64,000 nucleotides of DNA from CAVQCT01 sp964371785 (GCA_964371785.1 CAYJOL010000006.1:186001-250000); one strand, 5' to 3'; shown: positions 34,926-44,496, counted from the stretch's first letter. Numbers and translations are program-made. The notes: generated by a model not told the origin, from the letters alone.

Positions 34926-35207
34926 GCACTTTCCTTTTTCATTGTACAACATCCCGGCATGCCACTAGTTTCCGGGCGTCATTTCTTTAGCATTTTGAGT
35001 AATCCTACCCACGTAATCATCGAACCGGGGTGCCTGTCAAGTTTGAATGTAGGGTTAGCGGACTTGAACTCTCACCATTTCACGCTTGCCTCACCCGTTA
35101 ACGTGGCTGTATATTGTCCATGTAACCCAACATCGATACACCAACCCGAGCCAAATCGAACACGACTGACCACAGTCGAAGATGAACATAATTGAGAAGG
35201 AGACACC

Positions 35208-35606
35208 ATGCCGACAGGCAATCCCAAAGATGAATATCTCGATGCCTCCGCGAACCAGCGGCAGTTCCAGACCATACGCTTCGCTCAGCTCACTGTTTAT
35301 CTGGCCCTCACCGGGTTCCTGATCAACCTGTTATCCGCCCATTCGGCGGCGATGACTCCATTGGTGCGTATCCTGCTGAAGGCAACCGGGCTGATCTCGA
35401 CACTGCTGTTCTGGATTCACCAGGTCCGCACGGAACAGTTCTGGACTCATTTCGTCAAGCGGGCTGCAGAGCTGGAGGAAGAACTCGGTTTCAGACAATA
35501 CACGACCCGACCACCATCCGGAATAGTTTCGTCGTTTAAGGCGATGCGGGCGTTCTTTGCTCTGCTGACGCTTTTCTGGATAGCCAGTTTCATTTGGATG
35601 CGCTAA
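35208..35606 (+). CDS. Small membrane protein with two to three helices
   Basis: 132 aa, preceded by GAGAAGGAGA before the ATG at 35208. A hydrophilic N-terminus ('PKDEYLDASANQRQFQTIRFAQ') is followed by hydrophobic helices at about 27-46 and 51-70, a charged helix ('EQFWTHFVKRAAELEEELGFRQY') and a last helix at about 110-130. The pattern resembles small uncharacterised membrane proteins of the RipA type, but I do not recognise it securely. It is alone, between gnd and the dockerin-TPR operon. Confidence 0.6.
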   Translation: MPTGNPKDEYLDASANQRQFQTIRFAQLTVYLALTGFLINLLSAHSAAMTPLVRILLKATGLISTLLFWIHQVRTEQFWTHFVKRAAELEEELGFRQYTTRPPSGIVSSFKAMRAFFALLTLFWIASFIWMR

Positions 35607-35678
35607 GGTGGAATGGGACTACCTTAGCCGGGTGAACTGCGTGCATACATGAAATATAGAACTAGTTAGTCTTTTTTC

Positions 35679-35706
35679 TTGACAAAAACACGATTAAATA
35701 TATCTT
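35679..35706 (+). promoter_or_regulatory. Sigma-70-type promoter upstream of the dockerin/TPR/ligase operon
   Basis: TTGACA (35679-35684), a 16-bp AT-rich spacer, then TATCTT (35701-35706). It is the best promoter-like match in the 290-bp gap, about 195 bp before the first start codon at 35900, leaving a long leader. Confidence 0.5.
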
Positions 35707-35899
35707 ACCGGTAAACATAATGTACTTTTTGTACTCCGTCGTCCTCATTAACATTGCAAATGGACCGAGATTATAAGTCACTGCTAATTAAGACGATATT
35801 CGCTAGCGGCACAGCCCGATTCGATCAGGCAAAATGATATTGGAGAGTTCTCCAAAAGTGCCGATAGGAAAGAAAGCGCAAAAGAGGAGTACATTAAGT

Positions 35900-36409
35900 A
35901 TGTTTTCATCCGGGTTTTCTTTACGCTTGTTTATTCTGTTGGGGCTCAGCGTGTTCTTCGCAAGGGGCATTGGATTTTCCACCGATGTCATTGGTACGGT
36001 CAAGGATTCGGTCACCGGGTCACCTATTTCAAACGCCGTGGTTAAGATTGTAGAAACTGGTGACAGCACTATGACGGATGGTCTCGGCAACTATTTTATT
36101 CCCAACCTTCCCAGCGGGCGTTACACGTTTCTGGTAGGGCTGGCAAATTACAGACCGTTTATCGGCGGATCCATCGTCGTGGGTGCTTGCTGTGTGGGTC
36201 TTCGCGGCAATGTTGATAGCGATCCGGGTGATGCTGTCGATATTGGCGACTTGGTCTATATGGTGGAATACTCCTTCGCCGGAGGGCCATCGCCACTCTG
36301 CCAGGAAGAGGCGGACGTGAACGGCGACATATCTGTAGATATCGGCGATCTGGTCTATCTTGTAGAATATTCTTTCGGTACTGGTCCGGCCCCGAACGCA
36401 TGTCCTTAG
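35900..36409 (+). CDS. Secreted carboxypeptidase-regulatory-like plus dockerin-like protein
   Basis: 169-aa exported protein. A signal peptide precedes a CarboxypepD_reg-like Ig module ('VIGTVKDSVTGSPISNAVVKIVETGDSTMTDGLGNYFIPNLPSGRYTFLVGLANY') and a dockerin-like tail: 'CCVGLRGNVDSDPGDAVDIGDLVYMVEYSF...EEADVNGDISVDIGDLVYLVEYSF'. The tail is nearly the same as those at 27.2 kb and 46.1 kb. An in-frame ATG at 35834 lacks a ribosome site; GAGGAG at 35885-35889 supports 35900. It may be the first gene of the following operon (95-bp gap). Confidence 0.8.
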   Translation: MFSSGFSLRLFILLGLSVFFARGIGFSTDVIGTVKDSVTGSPISNAVVKIVETGDSTMTDGLGNYFIPNLPSGRYTFLVGLANYRPFIGGSIVVGACCVGLRGNVDSDPGDAVDIGDLVYMVEYSFAGGPSPLCQEEADVNGDISVDIGDLVYLVEYSFGTGPAPNACP

Positions 36410-36504
36410 CATCTGCTTTTACCGGGCCACGTTTTACCGGTGTCCATTGTGACGCCAATTTCTGACACAAACCGCAAATTTAAGATATGAAAGGAGTGCG
36501 AGGT

Positions 36505-38058
36505 ATGTCAAAGGACCTTGCCCGATGTCTGACCGGACTTCTTGCGGCGGCAATTGTCTCCCTTCTTTTGGCCGCTCAATCTATCGCCGACACTACTTAT
36601 GTGAATGTCAACCTCGTTCCCTCGGGAACTATATCAGGCACCGCGCACCTGACCGGCTCAGGCACGCACAGCGGCATCTTCGTCTACGTCGGCGGGACAA
36701 GCATAGTCGGGGTCACGAATGCCTCCGGCCAATTTACAATCGTAGGCGTCCCCTTCGGAAACTACACGCTTACGTTCACCAAGCAAGGTTATGGGGATCA
36801 GAATGTGACTCCGGTCACTATCAGCTCAGCCGGGCAAGTGGTAAATCTAGCCCTGGTCACCCTTGGGGTGCAGGCTACCGGCGCGGCCGAACTGTTCGCG
36901 CAGGCAATGCGTGAATACACGTATGACCGATTCTCATCCGCGATAGTCCTGCTGGATTCGTTGATCGCCACATATCCATCGGGCAGTTATGTCGCGTCCG
37001 CCAAGTACCGAAAGGGTCTCGCGTATGGAAGCATGGATCAGTATGCGAATGCCGTGACCGCCATGACCCAGCTTATCAGCGGCCACCCGGGCGACAGCGT
37101 CTTGCCGGCCGCGTATTATTATCGTGGCATATATAAAGAGAATCAACTGGACTATGCCGGAGCTATTAATGACTTTCAGACGGTCGTGAACAGCTATCCA
37201 GGCGCCTACGATGCTTCACGAGCCCAATATCGCATTGGGCGCAATTATGAATCGCTGGACAACACCAACAGCGCTATCACGGCATATCTGGCAACCGCTT
37301 CACAGTATCCCTCGTCGGCCGATGCCGCTCCGGCCATTTACAACGCCGCCTGGCTGTATTACAGCACCGACCAGTGGTCAACGGCGGTCACCCAGTTCGA
37401 TCGGTTGCTCAGTAATTACTCGGCGACGCCCGAAGCAAGCAAGGCAAGCTACTGGAAGGGGATGTGTTACTATAATCAGGATGATTACACCACGGCCCTC
37501 GCCGCATTCAACTCATCGATTACCACCTACCCGACCGGCGCCAACTATGACGATTCCTGGTACTACCGGGCGGGCTGCAAGTTCAATTCCGAGAGCTACT
37601 CGTACACCGATGCCGAGGCGGACTATCAATATATCGTGACGAATCTGCCCAATTCGACGCGCCAGCCGCATGCCCGGTACTATATTGCCAATTGCGAATA
37701 CGAATTACAAAACTACTCGAATGCCATCACGCTCCACCAGGCGTACCTCGCGGCCGAACCAACCGATGACTGGGTTTCCGCGGCCAAGTTTCGGATTGCC
37801 TGGACGCAATATCTAAACGGCGACTATGCGACCGCGTTGACCTCGTTCACGAATTTCTACACCGCTTATCCCAGCGAAAAGGTCGCCGGAGAGGCGCACT
37901 ACTGGGTCGGCCGATGTTACGAGAAGCTGAACGGATCCACCAACAATGTGCCGGCACAGCAGCAGTACTGCACGGTCATGACGAGTTATCCGAACTGCTC
38001 TAAGATCATCGAAGCGACCGCAAGATTCACGACCGTCGGCGGGGTGACATGTCCGTAA
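36505..38058 (+). CDS. Secreted TPR protein (BamD/YbgF-like) with N-terminal Ig module
   Basis: 517-aa exported protein. Signal peptide (to about SIADTTY); CarboxypepD_reg-like module ('GTISGTAHLTGSGTHSGIFVYVGGTSIVGVTNASGQFTIVGVPFGNYTLTFTKQGY', about 30-100); then nine or so TPR-type repeats of the outer-membrane-lipoprotein type, e.g. 'YDRFSSAIVLLDSLIATYPSGSYVASAKYRKGLAY' and 'GDYATALTSFTNFYTAYPSEKVAGEAHYWVGRCYEKL'. Repeats with 'A.Y..G.cyy...dY..A...f...i..YP' mark envelope scaffold proteins. The start at 36505 follows AAAGGAG (36489-36495). It overlaps the next gene by 10 bp. Confidence 0.8.
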   Translation: MSKDLARCLTGLLAAAIVSLLLAAQSIADTTYVNVNLVPSGTISGTAHLTGSGTHSGIFVYVGGTSIVGVTNASGQFTIVGVPFGNYTLTFTKQGYGDQNVTPVTISSAGQVVNLALVTLGVQATGAAELFAQAMREYTYDRFSSAIVLLDSLIATYPSGSYVASAKYRKGLAYGSMDQYANAVTAMTQLISGHPGDSVLPAAYYYRGIYKENQLDYAGAINDFQTVVNSYPGAYDASRAQYRIGRNYESLDNTNSAITAYLATASQYPSSADAAPAIYNAAWLYYSTDQWSTAVTQFDRLLSNYSATPEASKASYWKGMCYYNQDDYTTALAAFNSSITTYPTGANYDDSWYYRAGCKFNSESYSYTDAEADYQYIVTNLPNSTRQPHARYYIANCEYELQNYSNAITLHQAYLAAEPTDDWVSAAKFRIAWTQYLNGDYATALTSFTNFYTAYPSEKVAGEAHYWVGRCYEKLNGSTNNVPAQQQYCTVMTSYPNCSKIIEATARFTTVGGVTCP

Positions 38059-39650
38059 TCAAGCGGAGTTCGACATTCGGCACGGCGATTCTCCCCGCGA
38101 TCCTGGTATTAGCGGCGTCGGCCGTTGCGGTATACAAGGTCGAGTACCTTGGCTACGATTCGGGCAGTTCGCTGCCGCACGTAAGTTATTACGTGGAAAC
38201 GGTGATGGAATTCGACGGACACGGTACTCCGGTGGAGATAAGTATGGCTCTGCCGCAGAACCAGGAGCACCAGAGGGTCAGCGATGAATCTTTTGATTCG
38301 GATGACCTGAAGTTCTCGGTGGCACAGGACAGGGGCGAACGGCGGGGAGTGTGGACATCGACTTCGGTCATCGGCCGCCGGCAACTGAAGTATACGGCGA
38401 CGGTCGACCGTGACCAGGTGGAATACGAAATCGATTCGGCCATGTCGATCGAACAATCGCTACCGGTTCAGGTATCGACATACCTGCTCGCCGACAGCAC
38501 AATTCAATCCGATGACCCCCGGATAGCCGCCCTGAGCGACTCGATCGGTCTGAGCGTCGATTCGACGATGCTCCTCAACGTCCGGCGGATCTATGACCTC
38601 GCGACCTTTGGGCTCAAATATGTGCGCTATTCCGGGACAACCGACGCTCTGACGGCTTACCAGTTGGGGGAGGCATCGTGCGGCGGGAAATCCCGTCTAA
38701 TGGTGGCGCTTGCGCGGCATCTGGGGATTCCTGCTCGACTCGTCGGCGGCAAGATTCTTCAAGCAGGACAATCCACGGCCACACACATCTGGGTCGAATA
38801 TTATATGAACGGATACTGGGTGCCGTTCTGTCCGACCAACCAGTATTTTGCCGAAATTCCCGCACACTATATGGTTCTGTATTACGGCGAACAGCCGTTT
38901 TTGACTCATACCCGGGACATCAATTTTAAGTTCTTCTTCAACGTCAAGAAGCGGCTGATTCTTCCGGACACCCAGGGAGCGAAAATCAACAAAGCGCATC
39001 CGCTTGACGCGCTGAATGTGCTGGCCAATTTCCGTCGTGCAGCTATATCAATCGAGCTGCTTCGGATTATTGTCATGCTTCCGTTGGGGATTCTCGTTAT
39101 CGTCATTTTCCGGAATATCATCGGGCTTGAGACGTTCGGCACATTCATGCCCGCTTTGATTGCGATCGGATTCCGCGACACGGGACTCAATAACGGCCTG
39201 CTGCTGTTCACGTTAATCATCACCTTCGGCACCGGCGTCAGGGCGGCCATCAGCCACTTGCAGTTGCTCCATACTCCACGATTGGCCATTGTCCTGACAA
39301 TGGTAATCGTATTTCTGCTCGGCCTGACCACGTTCGGACTGTCTTTCGGATTTACCGACTTCGCCCGGGTAGCTCTGTTTCCTCTTGCCATCATGACCCT
39401 GACAATCGAGCGATTCAGCATCCTGACCGAAGAAAACGGGTTGGTGAGCGCCCTGAAGGTGTATGTCTCCACCATGATCGTGGCGTCGCTGGCCTACTTG
39501 CTGATGTCGTGGCGGCTTCTCCAGGGAATAATCGTCGGTTTTCCCGAGGCGCTACTCTTGGTGCTGGCGCTGTATATCTACCTCGGTCGATACAGCGGCT
39601 TCCGCCTCATGGAACTATTCCGATTCCGCGATGTGCTGCACAGGAGTTGA
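38049..39650 (+). CDS. Inactive transglutaminase with C-terminal 7-TM domain
   Basis: 533-aa membrane protein of the Transglut_i_TM/7TM_transglut type. One N-terminal helix (about 12-30); a periplasmic transglutaminase-like domain with Cys211 in 'EASCGGKSRLMVALARHLGIPARLVGG' and His246 in 'ATHIWVEYY', but Cys261 ('WVPFCPTN') in place of the third-site Asp, so the triad is broken as in the family's name; then about seven helices (335-525) starting 'IELLRIIVMLPLGILVIVIFRNIIGLETFGTFMPALIAIGF'. This protein is consistently paired with an ATP-grasp glutamate-ligase homologue, which is the next gene here. It overlaps both neighbours, showing tight coupling. Confidence 0.88.
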   Translation: MSVIKRSSTFGTAILPAILVLAASAVAVYKVEYLGYDSGSSLPHVSYYVETVMEFDGHGTPVEISMALPQNQEHQRVSDESFDSDDLKFSVAQDRGERRGVWTSTSVIGRRQLKYTATVDRDQVEYEIDSAMSIEQSLPVQVSTYLLADSTIQSDDPRIAALSDSIGLSVDSTMLLNVRRIYDLATFGLKYVRYSGTTDALTAYQLGEASCGGKSRLMVALARHLGIPARLVGGKILQAGQSTATHIWVEYYMNGYWVPFCPTNQYFAEIPAHYMVLYYGEQPFLTHTRDINFKFFFNVKKRLILPDTQGAKINKAHPLDALNVLANFRRAAISIELLRIIVMLPLGILVIVIFRNIIGLETFGTFMPALIAIGFRDTGLNNGLLLFTLIITFGTGVRAAISHLQLLHTPRLAIVLTMVIVFLLGLTTFGLSFGFTDFARVALFPLAIMTLTIERFSILTEENGLVSALKVYVSTMIVASLAYLLMSWRLLQGIIVGFPEALLLVLALYIYLGRYSGFRLMELFRFRDVLHRS

Positions 39651-39655
39651 TGATA

Positions 39656-40531
39656 ATGTTTGAAAACCTTAGATCGAAACTGCCTCGGCGCAAGGGATTG
39701 ATGGGCATTAACGGCCGTAATCTGGAACTGATATATCCGCACAACCGCCGCGAGAACTTTGTCAATGTCGACGATAAGCTGCGATGCAAAGAGATCCTCG
39801 CAGAACATGGTCTGCCGGTAGCGGAAACCTACCATGTTATCACAGGGCCGCACTCACTCTCGACATGGGAGGATGCGGTCGCCGGACGCCGGGATTTCGT
39901 AGTGAAGCCGAACGACAGCTACGGCGGCAACGGGATTGCCCTGATTAGAAGGGATGACTCCGGTTATTACGCAGGAAGTGAGCCGGTGGCACCGGAAGAT
40001 ATCACATTCCACATCAAGCTGATTCTCAACGGCGCCTTTACCCGGGACAATATGGCCGACATTGCATTTATCGAACAGAAGCTTGAGTGCCATCCTGATG
40101 TGTTGGAGTTGATCCCTGCCGGATCGGGAGGGGTGGCAGATATTCGTCTCATTTACAGACACGAGAAGGTCGTTATGGCCATGATGCGCCTGCCGACCGG
40201 AGAGTCCGGCGGCCGTGCCAATCTACATCAGGGTGGCATCGGTCTGGGAATTGACTTGCAGACGGGCCTTACGACTGACGGATGCTACAAGAACAAGGTG
40301 ATTCAACTGCACCACGAGACCGGCTTGAATCTTTCGGGCCGTTCAGTGCCGCATTTCTTTGAAATGGTCGAGCACGGTCGGCGAATAAGCGAAATCGTGG
40401 GACTCGGATATATAGGCGTCGACTTTGTGGCCGACGCGAATCTTGGCCCGGTCATCCTCGAGGTAAACGCGAGGCCGGGACTCAATATTCAGATTGCCAA
40501 CCAAAAAGGACTGAGAAGAAATCTACTATGA
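39656..40531 (+). CDS. RimK-related ATP-grasp alpha-L-glutamate ligase-like protein
   Basis: 291-aa ATP-grasp ligase of the type partnered with inactive transglutaminases. 'RENFVNVDDKLRCKEILAEHGLPVAETY' opens the fold; 'DFVVKPNDSYGGNGIALIRR' is the ATP lid; 'DIRLIYRHEKVVMAMMRLPTGESGGRANLHQGGIGLGIDL' and 'IGVDFVADANLGPVILEVNARPGLNIQIANQKGL' carry the Mg-binding Glu/Asn. The family forms amide bonds between amino acids or onto proteins; the product of this branch is unknown. The previous stop overlaps an ATG at 39650 (TGATG); the ATG at 39656 has better spacing from CAGGAG. Its stop overlaps the next start (ATGA). Confidence 0.88.
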   Translation: MFENLRSKLPRRKGLMGINGRNLELIYPHNRRENFVNVDDKLRCKEILAEHGLPVAETYHVITGPHSLSTWEDAVAGRRDFVVKPNDSYGGNGIALIRRDDSGYYAGSEPVAPEDITFHIKLILNGAFTRDNMADIAFIEQKLECHPDVLELIPAGSGGVADIRLIYRHEKVVMAMMRLPTGESGGRANLHQGGIGLGIDLQTGLTTDGCYKNKVIQLHHETGLNLSGRSVPHFFEMVEHGRRISEIVGLGYIGVDFVADANLGPVILEVNARPGLNIQIANQKGLRRNLL

Positions 40532-42279
40532 AGTATCGATTAATCAATATTGCCGCCTGGCTCGTGTCGGCGCTGGTGCTGACTGCGGTGATTTCCGGAG
40601 CGGGGAACTCCCCATATTCTCAGAAGAAAGTGATCAAAGTCGGCCAGACTCCCCAGCAAGCTCCCGAGAAGCATGCGGCCAAAGGGATTCTGGAGCCAGA
40701 CTCAACTTCTGAATCAATCGACAGTTCTCACGCAATCGTAACGCCCGAACTGGTCGATTCGAGCGCTGATCTTAGCAGTATACCCGAGGCCGTGGCGCTT
40801 AATGATTCCGCTGTCATTTTGCTTGGCGCCGGGCAGCTCAACGAGGCAATCACTCTATTCACACAGGCGCTCCAATACGATTCACTCTACGCCCGTGCTC
40901 ACTACAATCTGGGTGTTGCTTACCATAAAGAGAACAAGCCGAACGAAGCTATCCGTGAATACCGGCGAGCGGTGGAGATTCGTCCCAATTATTACAGCCC
41001 GCTTTACAATCTTGGCATGCTGTATTTCAGCATGGAAGATTATGAGCACGCCGCCGACTGGCTTACCCGCGCGACCGACGTGAAAAGAGATGGGGCGGTT
41101 GCCGTGGCGTATTACAATCTCGGGCTCGTTTATTCGCGGCAAAAGAAGCAGGACAAAGCAGTATCAAGTTACCAGAATGCGATTCGTTTGCGCCCGGCTT
41201 ATCGAGAAGCAAGGTACAATCTCGCCCTGCTATTCATGGACGCCCACGCGTTTGATAAGGCTGCCGACGAATTTGAAAAAGCATCGTCGCTCGGCCTAAA
41301 GAAGTCGCGACTATTCAATAATCTGGGAGTATGTTACAGCAATCTTGAGCAGTATAGCAATGCCATCAGAGCCTACCGGCATTCAGTGGAGATTGAGCCG
41401 AAAAATGCGACCAGCTGGTTCAATTTGGCAATCGGGCTTAACCGCGACCACCAACCTTCCGAAGCGATTAAGGCATATCTTGAATCCATCAAGTGGGACA
41501 GTGCTCGAGTCGAAGCACACTTCAATCTTGCCCTGCTCTATGCTGACGACAAAGATGTCGGCAAGGCGGTGCAGCAATACAAAAAGGCGATTGGCCTTGA
41601 TCCCAGTTATTCCAAGGCGCTGTATAACCTGGCCCACCTTTATTCGACTATTTCCAGATTCGATTCTTCGGCGGCCTATTATGAGAACCTGGCCAATTTG
41701 GATCCCGAAAACTACAAGGCGAAGTATAATCTCGCACTCGCCTACTCGCGGCTGGGTGATAATGAGAAGGCTGCCGAGACGTATCAGCAGCTTCTTGATG
41801 CCGACCCGGTCAACGAGAAGGCGATCAACAATCTGGGGACAACATATCTCAAACTCAGCCAGTATGACTCAGCCTACCAATGCTTCAATCGCCTGGTCCG
41901 CCTGACGGGAACGGCAGAAGCTTACTTCAACAGGGCCAAATGCCTGGCCGAACTCGGGCGAGACGATGACGCATCGTCGGACTACCGCGCCGCCGTCAAG
42001 GCCGATCCGAGTTATGCTAAGGCGTACCACAATCTGGCGATTCTTGAAGAGAAGGCGGGAAGGCTCGACGAGGCGGCTGAATTACTCCAAAAGGCGATTG
42101 CCACGGGGAACAGCAGCTGGAAGAGCCATTGGAAACTCGGTCAGATTTTCATCAAACTCGGCAAAAAAGACAACGCGCTGCAGGAATATCGTCTGGCCAA
42201 ATCGCTTAACCCCGATTCGGAACAGTTCGAACAAGAATACAAGGACCTGATAAATCAAACGCAGAGAGGCCAACTATGA
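40528..42279 (+). CDS. Exported TPR-repeat protein
   Basis: 583 aa. A single N-terminal hydrophobic segment (about 8-25) is followed by a Ser/Pro-rich linker and roughly thirteen canonical 34-residue TPRs from about residue 90 to 575, such as 'ARAHYNLGVAYHKENKPNEAIREYRRAVEIRPNYYSPLYNLGMLYFSMEDYEHAADWL'. It starts in the stop of the ligase gene and ends in the start of the beta-barrel gene (ATGA both times). A periplasm-facing scaffold linking the ligase/transglutaminase pair to the outer-membrane barrel is a reasonable inference. Confidence 0.87.
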   Translation: MKYRLINIAAWLVSALVLTAVISGAGNSPYSQKKVIKVGQTPQQAPEKHAAKGILEPDSTSESIDSSHAIVTPELVDSSADLSSIPEAVALNDSAVILLGAGQLNEAITLFTQALQYDSLYARAHYNLGVAYHKENKPNEAIREYRRAVEIRPNYYSPLYNLGMLYFSMEDYEHAADWLTRATDVKRDGAVAVAYYNLGLVYSRQKKQDKAVSSYQNAIRLRPAYREARYNLALLFMDAHAFDKAADEFEKASSLGLKKSRLFNNLGVCYSNLEQYSNAIRAYRHSVEIEPKNATSWFNLAIGLNRDHQPSEAIKAYLESIKWDSARVEAHFNLALLYADDKDVGKAVQQYKKAIGLDPSYSKALYNLAHLYSTISRFDSSAAYYENLANLDPENYKAKYNLALAYSRLGDNEKAAETYQQLLDADPVNEKAINNLGTTYLKLSQYDSAYQCFNRLVRLTGTAEAYFNRAKCLAELGRDDDASSDYRAAVKADPSYAKAYHNLAILEEKAGRLDEAAELLQKAIATGNSSWKSHWKLGQIFIKLGKKDNALQEYRLAKSLNPDSEQFEQEYKDLINQTQRGQL

Positions 42280-43379
42280 CCAACCTTCGTCTTCTCATCG
42301 GCACGTTACTGGTCTTGTCCGCTTCGGCATCATCTTACGCCGCCTCAAGCGCAAGACCACGAATCAATTTCGACTACCTAAGCGTGTACGAATCCAACAT
42401 ATATCATTCGCACTATGATTCCCAACGAATCGGGTCGCAGGTGAACGATATCAACGCCGATGCGCGATGGATGTTCCGGTCGCCGGCGCGACTGAGGCAC
42501 GAAGCATTGCTCTACGCAGACGTGAATCTGTATCTCAATCATTCCAGTCGCAATAAATCATCGTTCGGTGCGCGCTACGAACCGGCTTACTGGTACGCCC
42601 GATTCGGAAAGATCCGTGGCCTCATCGATGTCTCCCGGCGTAATAAGGATTTACTGAACGACGCTGGTGAAGTGCTTGACAGAACGCTCATGAAAAACGT
42701 TCTGACGGCCGGGGTTGAGCATTCCATACGCTGGCGCCGTCTTCGGGCCGCCCAGTTGTTCACCTATGACAAAGACAATTATGACGAGACGTATGTGGCG
42801 GGCGTTCGGCAGTTGTCCTACGACTATCATGCCAGTTATTGGGAAGCTGATATGCGGTATGAGATACACAGGCTCCTCGTGCCTCGGCTGATACTAAGTA
42901 CGGAAAGGCGGTATTATGATGAACGTCGTACCCTCGCGATTGACAAGAAATCATCACAGGTCCGAAATGATCGGACCACATCCGTAGACTTTCAATTCGC
43001 GAGCGAACCGGCTGATTGGCTTGCCATAGAGTTACAGGCGGCATGGGAACGCCGAAAAGAGAACTACGAGAATTTCTACGGTTATACTGCCCGTGACTAT
43101 GGATTCAGCCTTGAGATCACGCCGGCGCAACGCCATCTCACGGAGCTGTCTTTCGAATTCAAAAACAAGGACTACCCCAATTACTGGACATCCGATATTG
43201 GCTTGCTTCACCGCGTCTCAATCGACTACGCGACGTTTCGATTCCGCTACACGTATCAATTCCATGAACAGGTGGCGATGCGTTTCTATCTCCGCAATTT
43301 CAACAAGGTGTCAAACGATATCAAATACGATTACAATTACACTTACGCGGGATTGGGAATAGTAGTCAGTATGCGATGA
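42276..43379 (+). CDS. Outer-membrane beta-barrel protein, last gene of the ligase operon
   Basis: 367-aa exported protein with a signal peptide ending SSYAAS. The mature sequence is a series of alternating amphipathic strands with aromatic girdles ('RHEALLYADVNLYLNHSSRNKSSFGARYEPAYWYARFGKIRGLIDVSRRN', 'TFRFRYTYQFHEQVAMRFYLRNFNKVSNDIKYDYNYTYAGLGIVVSMR'). It does not end in Phe, so barrel assembly is inferred from strand pattern alone. I do not recognise a family. ATGA overlap with the TPR gene makes it part of the operon. It is convergent with the receiver-domain gene. Confidence 0.7.
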   Translation: MTNLRLLIGTLLVLSASASSYAASSARPRINFDYLSVYESNIYHSHYDSQRIGSQVNDINADARWMFRSPARLRHEALLYADVNLYLNHSSRNKSSFGARYEPAYWYARFGKIRGLIDVSRRNKDLLNDAGEVLDRTLMKNVLTAGVEHSIRWRRLRAAQLFTYDKDNYDETYVAGVRQLSYDYHASYWEADMRYEIHRLLVPRLILSTERRYYDERRTLAIDKKSSQVRNDRTTSVDFQFASEPADWLAIELQAAWERRKENYENFYGYTARDYGFSLEITPAQRHLTELSFEFKNKDYPNYWTSDIGLLHRVSIDYATFRFRYTYQFHEQVAMRFYLRNFNKVSNDIKYDYNYTYAGLGIVVSMR

Positions 43380-43407
43380 GAGCAGGTCAGGCAGTCAAGT
43401 CAGGAAA

Positions 43408-44154
43408 TCAGTCGTGTTGGTTCGTGTGCGGCGGATTTAGCCCATTAGTGACAGCTTCGAGAATTTCGAAACTTTTGAACGGTTTGGTAATGTATCCATT
43501 GGCGCCTGTCCGAAGAATGTATTCCTTGCTATACTTGCCGCCCCGGCCGGTTACCATAAATACGGGAAGCTGCGGATGTTTTTCCTTAATTGCCGCGAGC
43601 AGCTTGAGACCATCCATCCCCGGCATCTCGATATCGGAGATGACGATCGCCACATTGTCCTGCTCAATTGTCTCGAGTGCGAGCTCGCCGGTTTTGGCGG
43701 TGGCAACCCGGTGTCCCTGACGTTCAAGCACCTTGCTGAGAAGCCCGAGAATCAGCTCGTCATCATCGACCACGAGCACCGCTGCCTTTCGGCGTTTCAT
43801 CAAAAGTTCGATTCTTTTGAGCAGGAGCTTGCGCTCGACCGGTTTAACGATGTAGTCTCTCGCGCCCAATTGCCGACATTTGAGAACGGTTTCTTTGTCG
43901 TTGATTTGGGTAGCGATTATCACCGGGATGTTACAGCTTGCGGCCTGGGATTTGAGAAATTGGAGCAAATGGAATCCATCGAGATCCGGAAAGGTCAGAT
44001 CTGAGATAATCAGGTTGAACTGCTCACTCTTGTTTACTTCAGTGATTGCCTGTTTGACATCGCCGGAACATACGACCGTATGGCCGCTGTCTTTGAGCAT
44101 TTCGGAAATCTCGTTGGTAGGCCCTGCGCTGCTCTCAACTACCAGGATTCTCAC
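43408..44154 (-). CDS. Response regulator with two receiver domains and no output domain
   Basis: 248 aa, GTG start at 44154 after GGGGAGAG. REC1 (1-118) has the phospho-acceptor Asp52 ('LIISDLTFPDLDG') and Lys104 ('VKP') but only one acidic residue in the pocket (Glu7; 'VVESSAG'). REC2 (123-240) is fully canonical: Asp130-132, Asp174 ('VISDIEMPGMDG'), Lys224 ('TKPF'). No DNA-binding or enzymatic domain follows. Such proteins relay phosphoryl groups or act through protein contact. It is convergent with the ligase operon (28-bp gap) and divergent from cysK. The cognate kinase is not in the window. Confidence 0.85.
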   Translation of the reverse strand: MRILVVESSAGPTNEISEMLKDSGHTVVCSGDVKQAITEVNKSEQFNLIISDLTFPDLDGFHLLQFLKSQAASCNIPVIIATQINDKETVLKCRQLGARDYIVKPVERKLLLKRIELLMKRRKAAVLVVDDDELILGLLSKVLERQGHRVATAKTGELALETIEQDNVAIVISDIEMPGMDGLKLLAAIKEKHPQLPVFMVTGRGGKYSKEYILRTGANGYITKPFKSFEILEAVTNGLNPPHTNQHD

Positions 44155-44496
44155 TGTGACACTCTCCCCAATACAGTCAAGGCTGATTCTAAAGTACAGG
44201 CTATTGAATAGTTTACTCAGGGTGAGAAAGCTATCGTTAGAGACAATATCGGAAGAATCGGGGAATAGGTTTAGTGGGTTGTGGCAGATGCACATACCGA
44301 GAACGCATATCTGTCGTTGCTGCCAGACATATATACTTTCTTATTTGTGGATTCAGTCGGTCTACAACAATACATTTCTGTAAGCTATTGTTAATTAGTA
44401 TCTTACCGTGAATATGCGCAGATATTGCTGATTTCAGTTGACGGAACCCGAGGCGTTTCCCGTTGTTAATAGAAAAATGCCGAGAAGGAGATGATC
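44155..44496. other. Divergent intergenic region before cysK
   Basis: About 340 bp between the regulator and cysK. It is AT-rich toward cysK. I see no riboswitch fold, clear promoter box or small gene. Confidence 0.3.
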
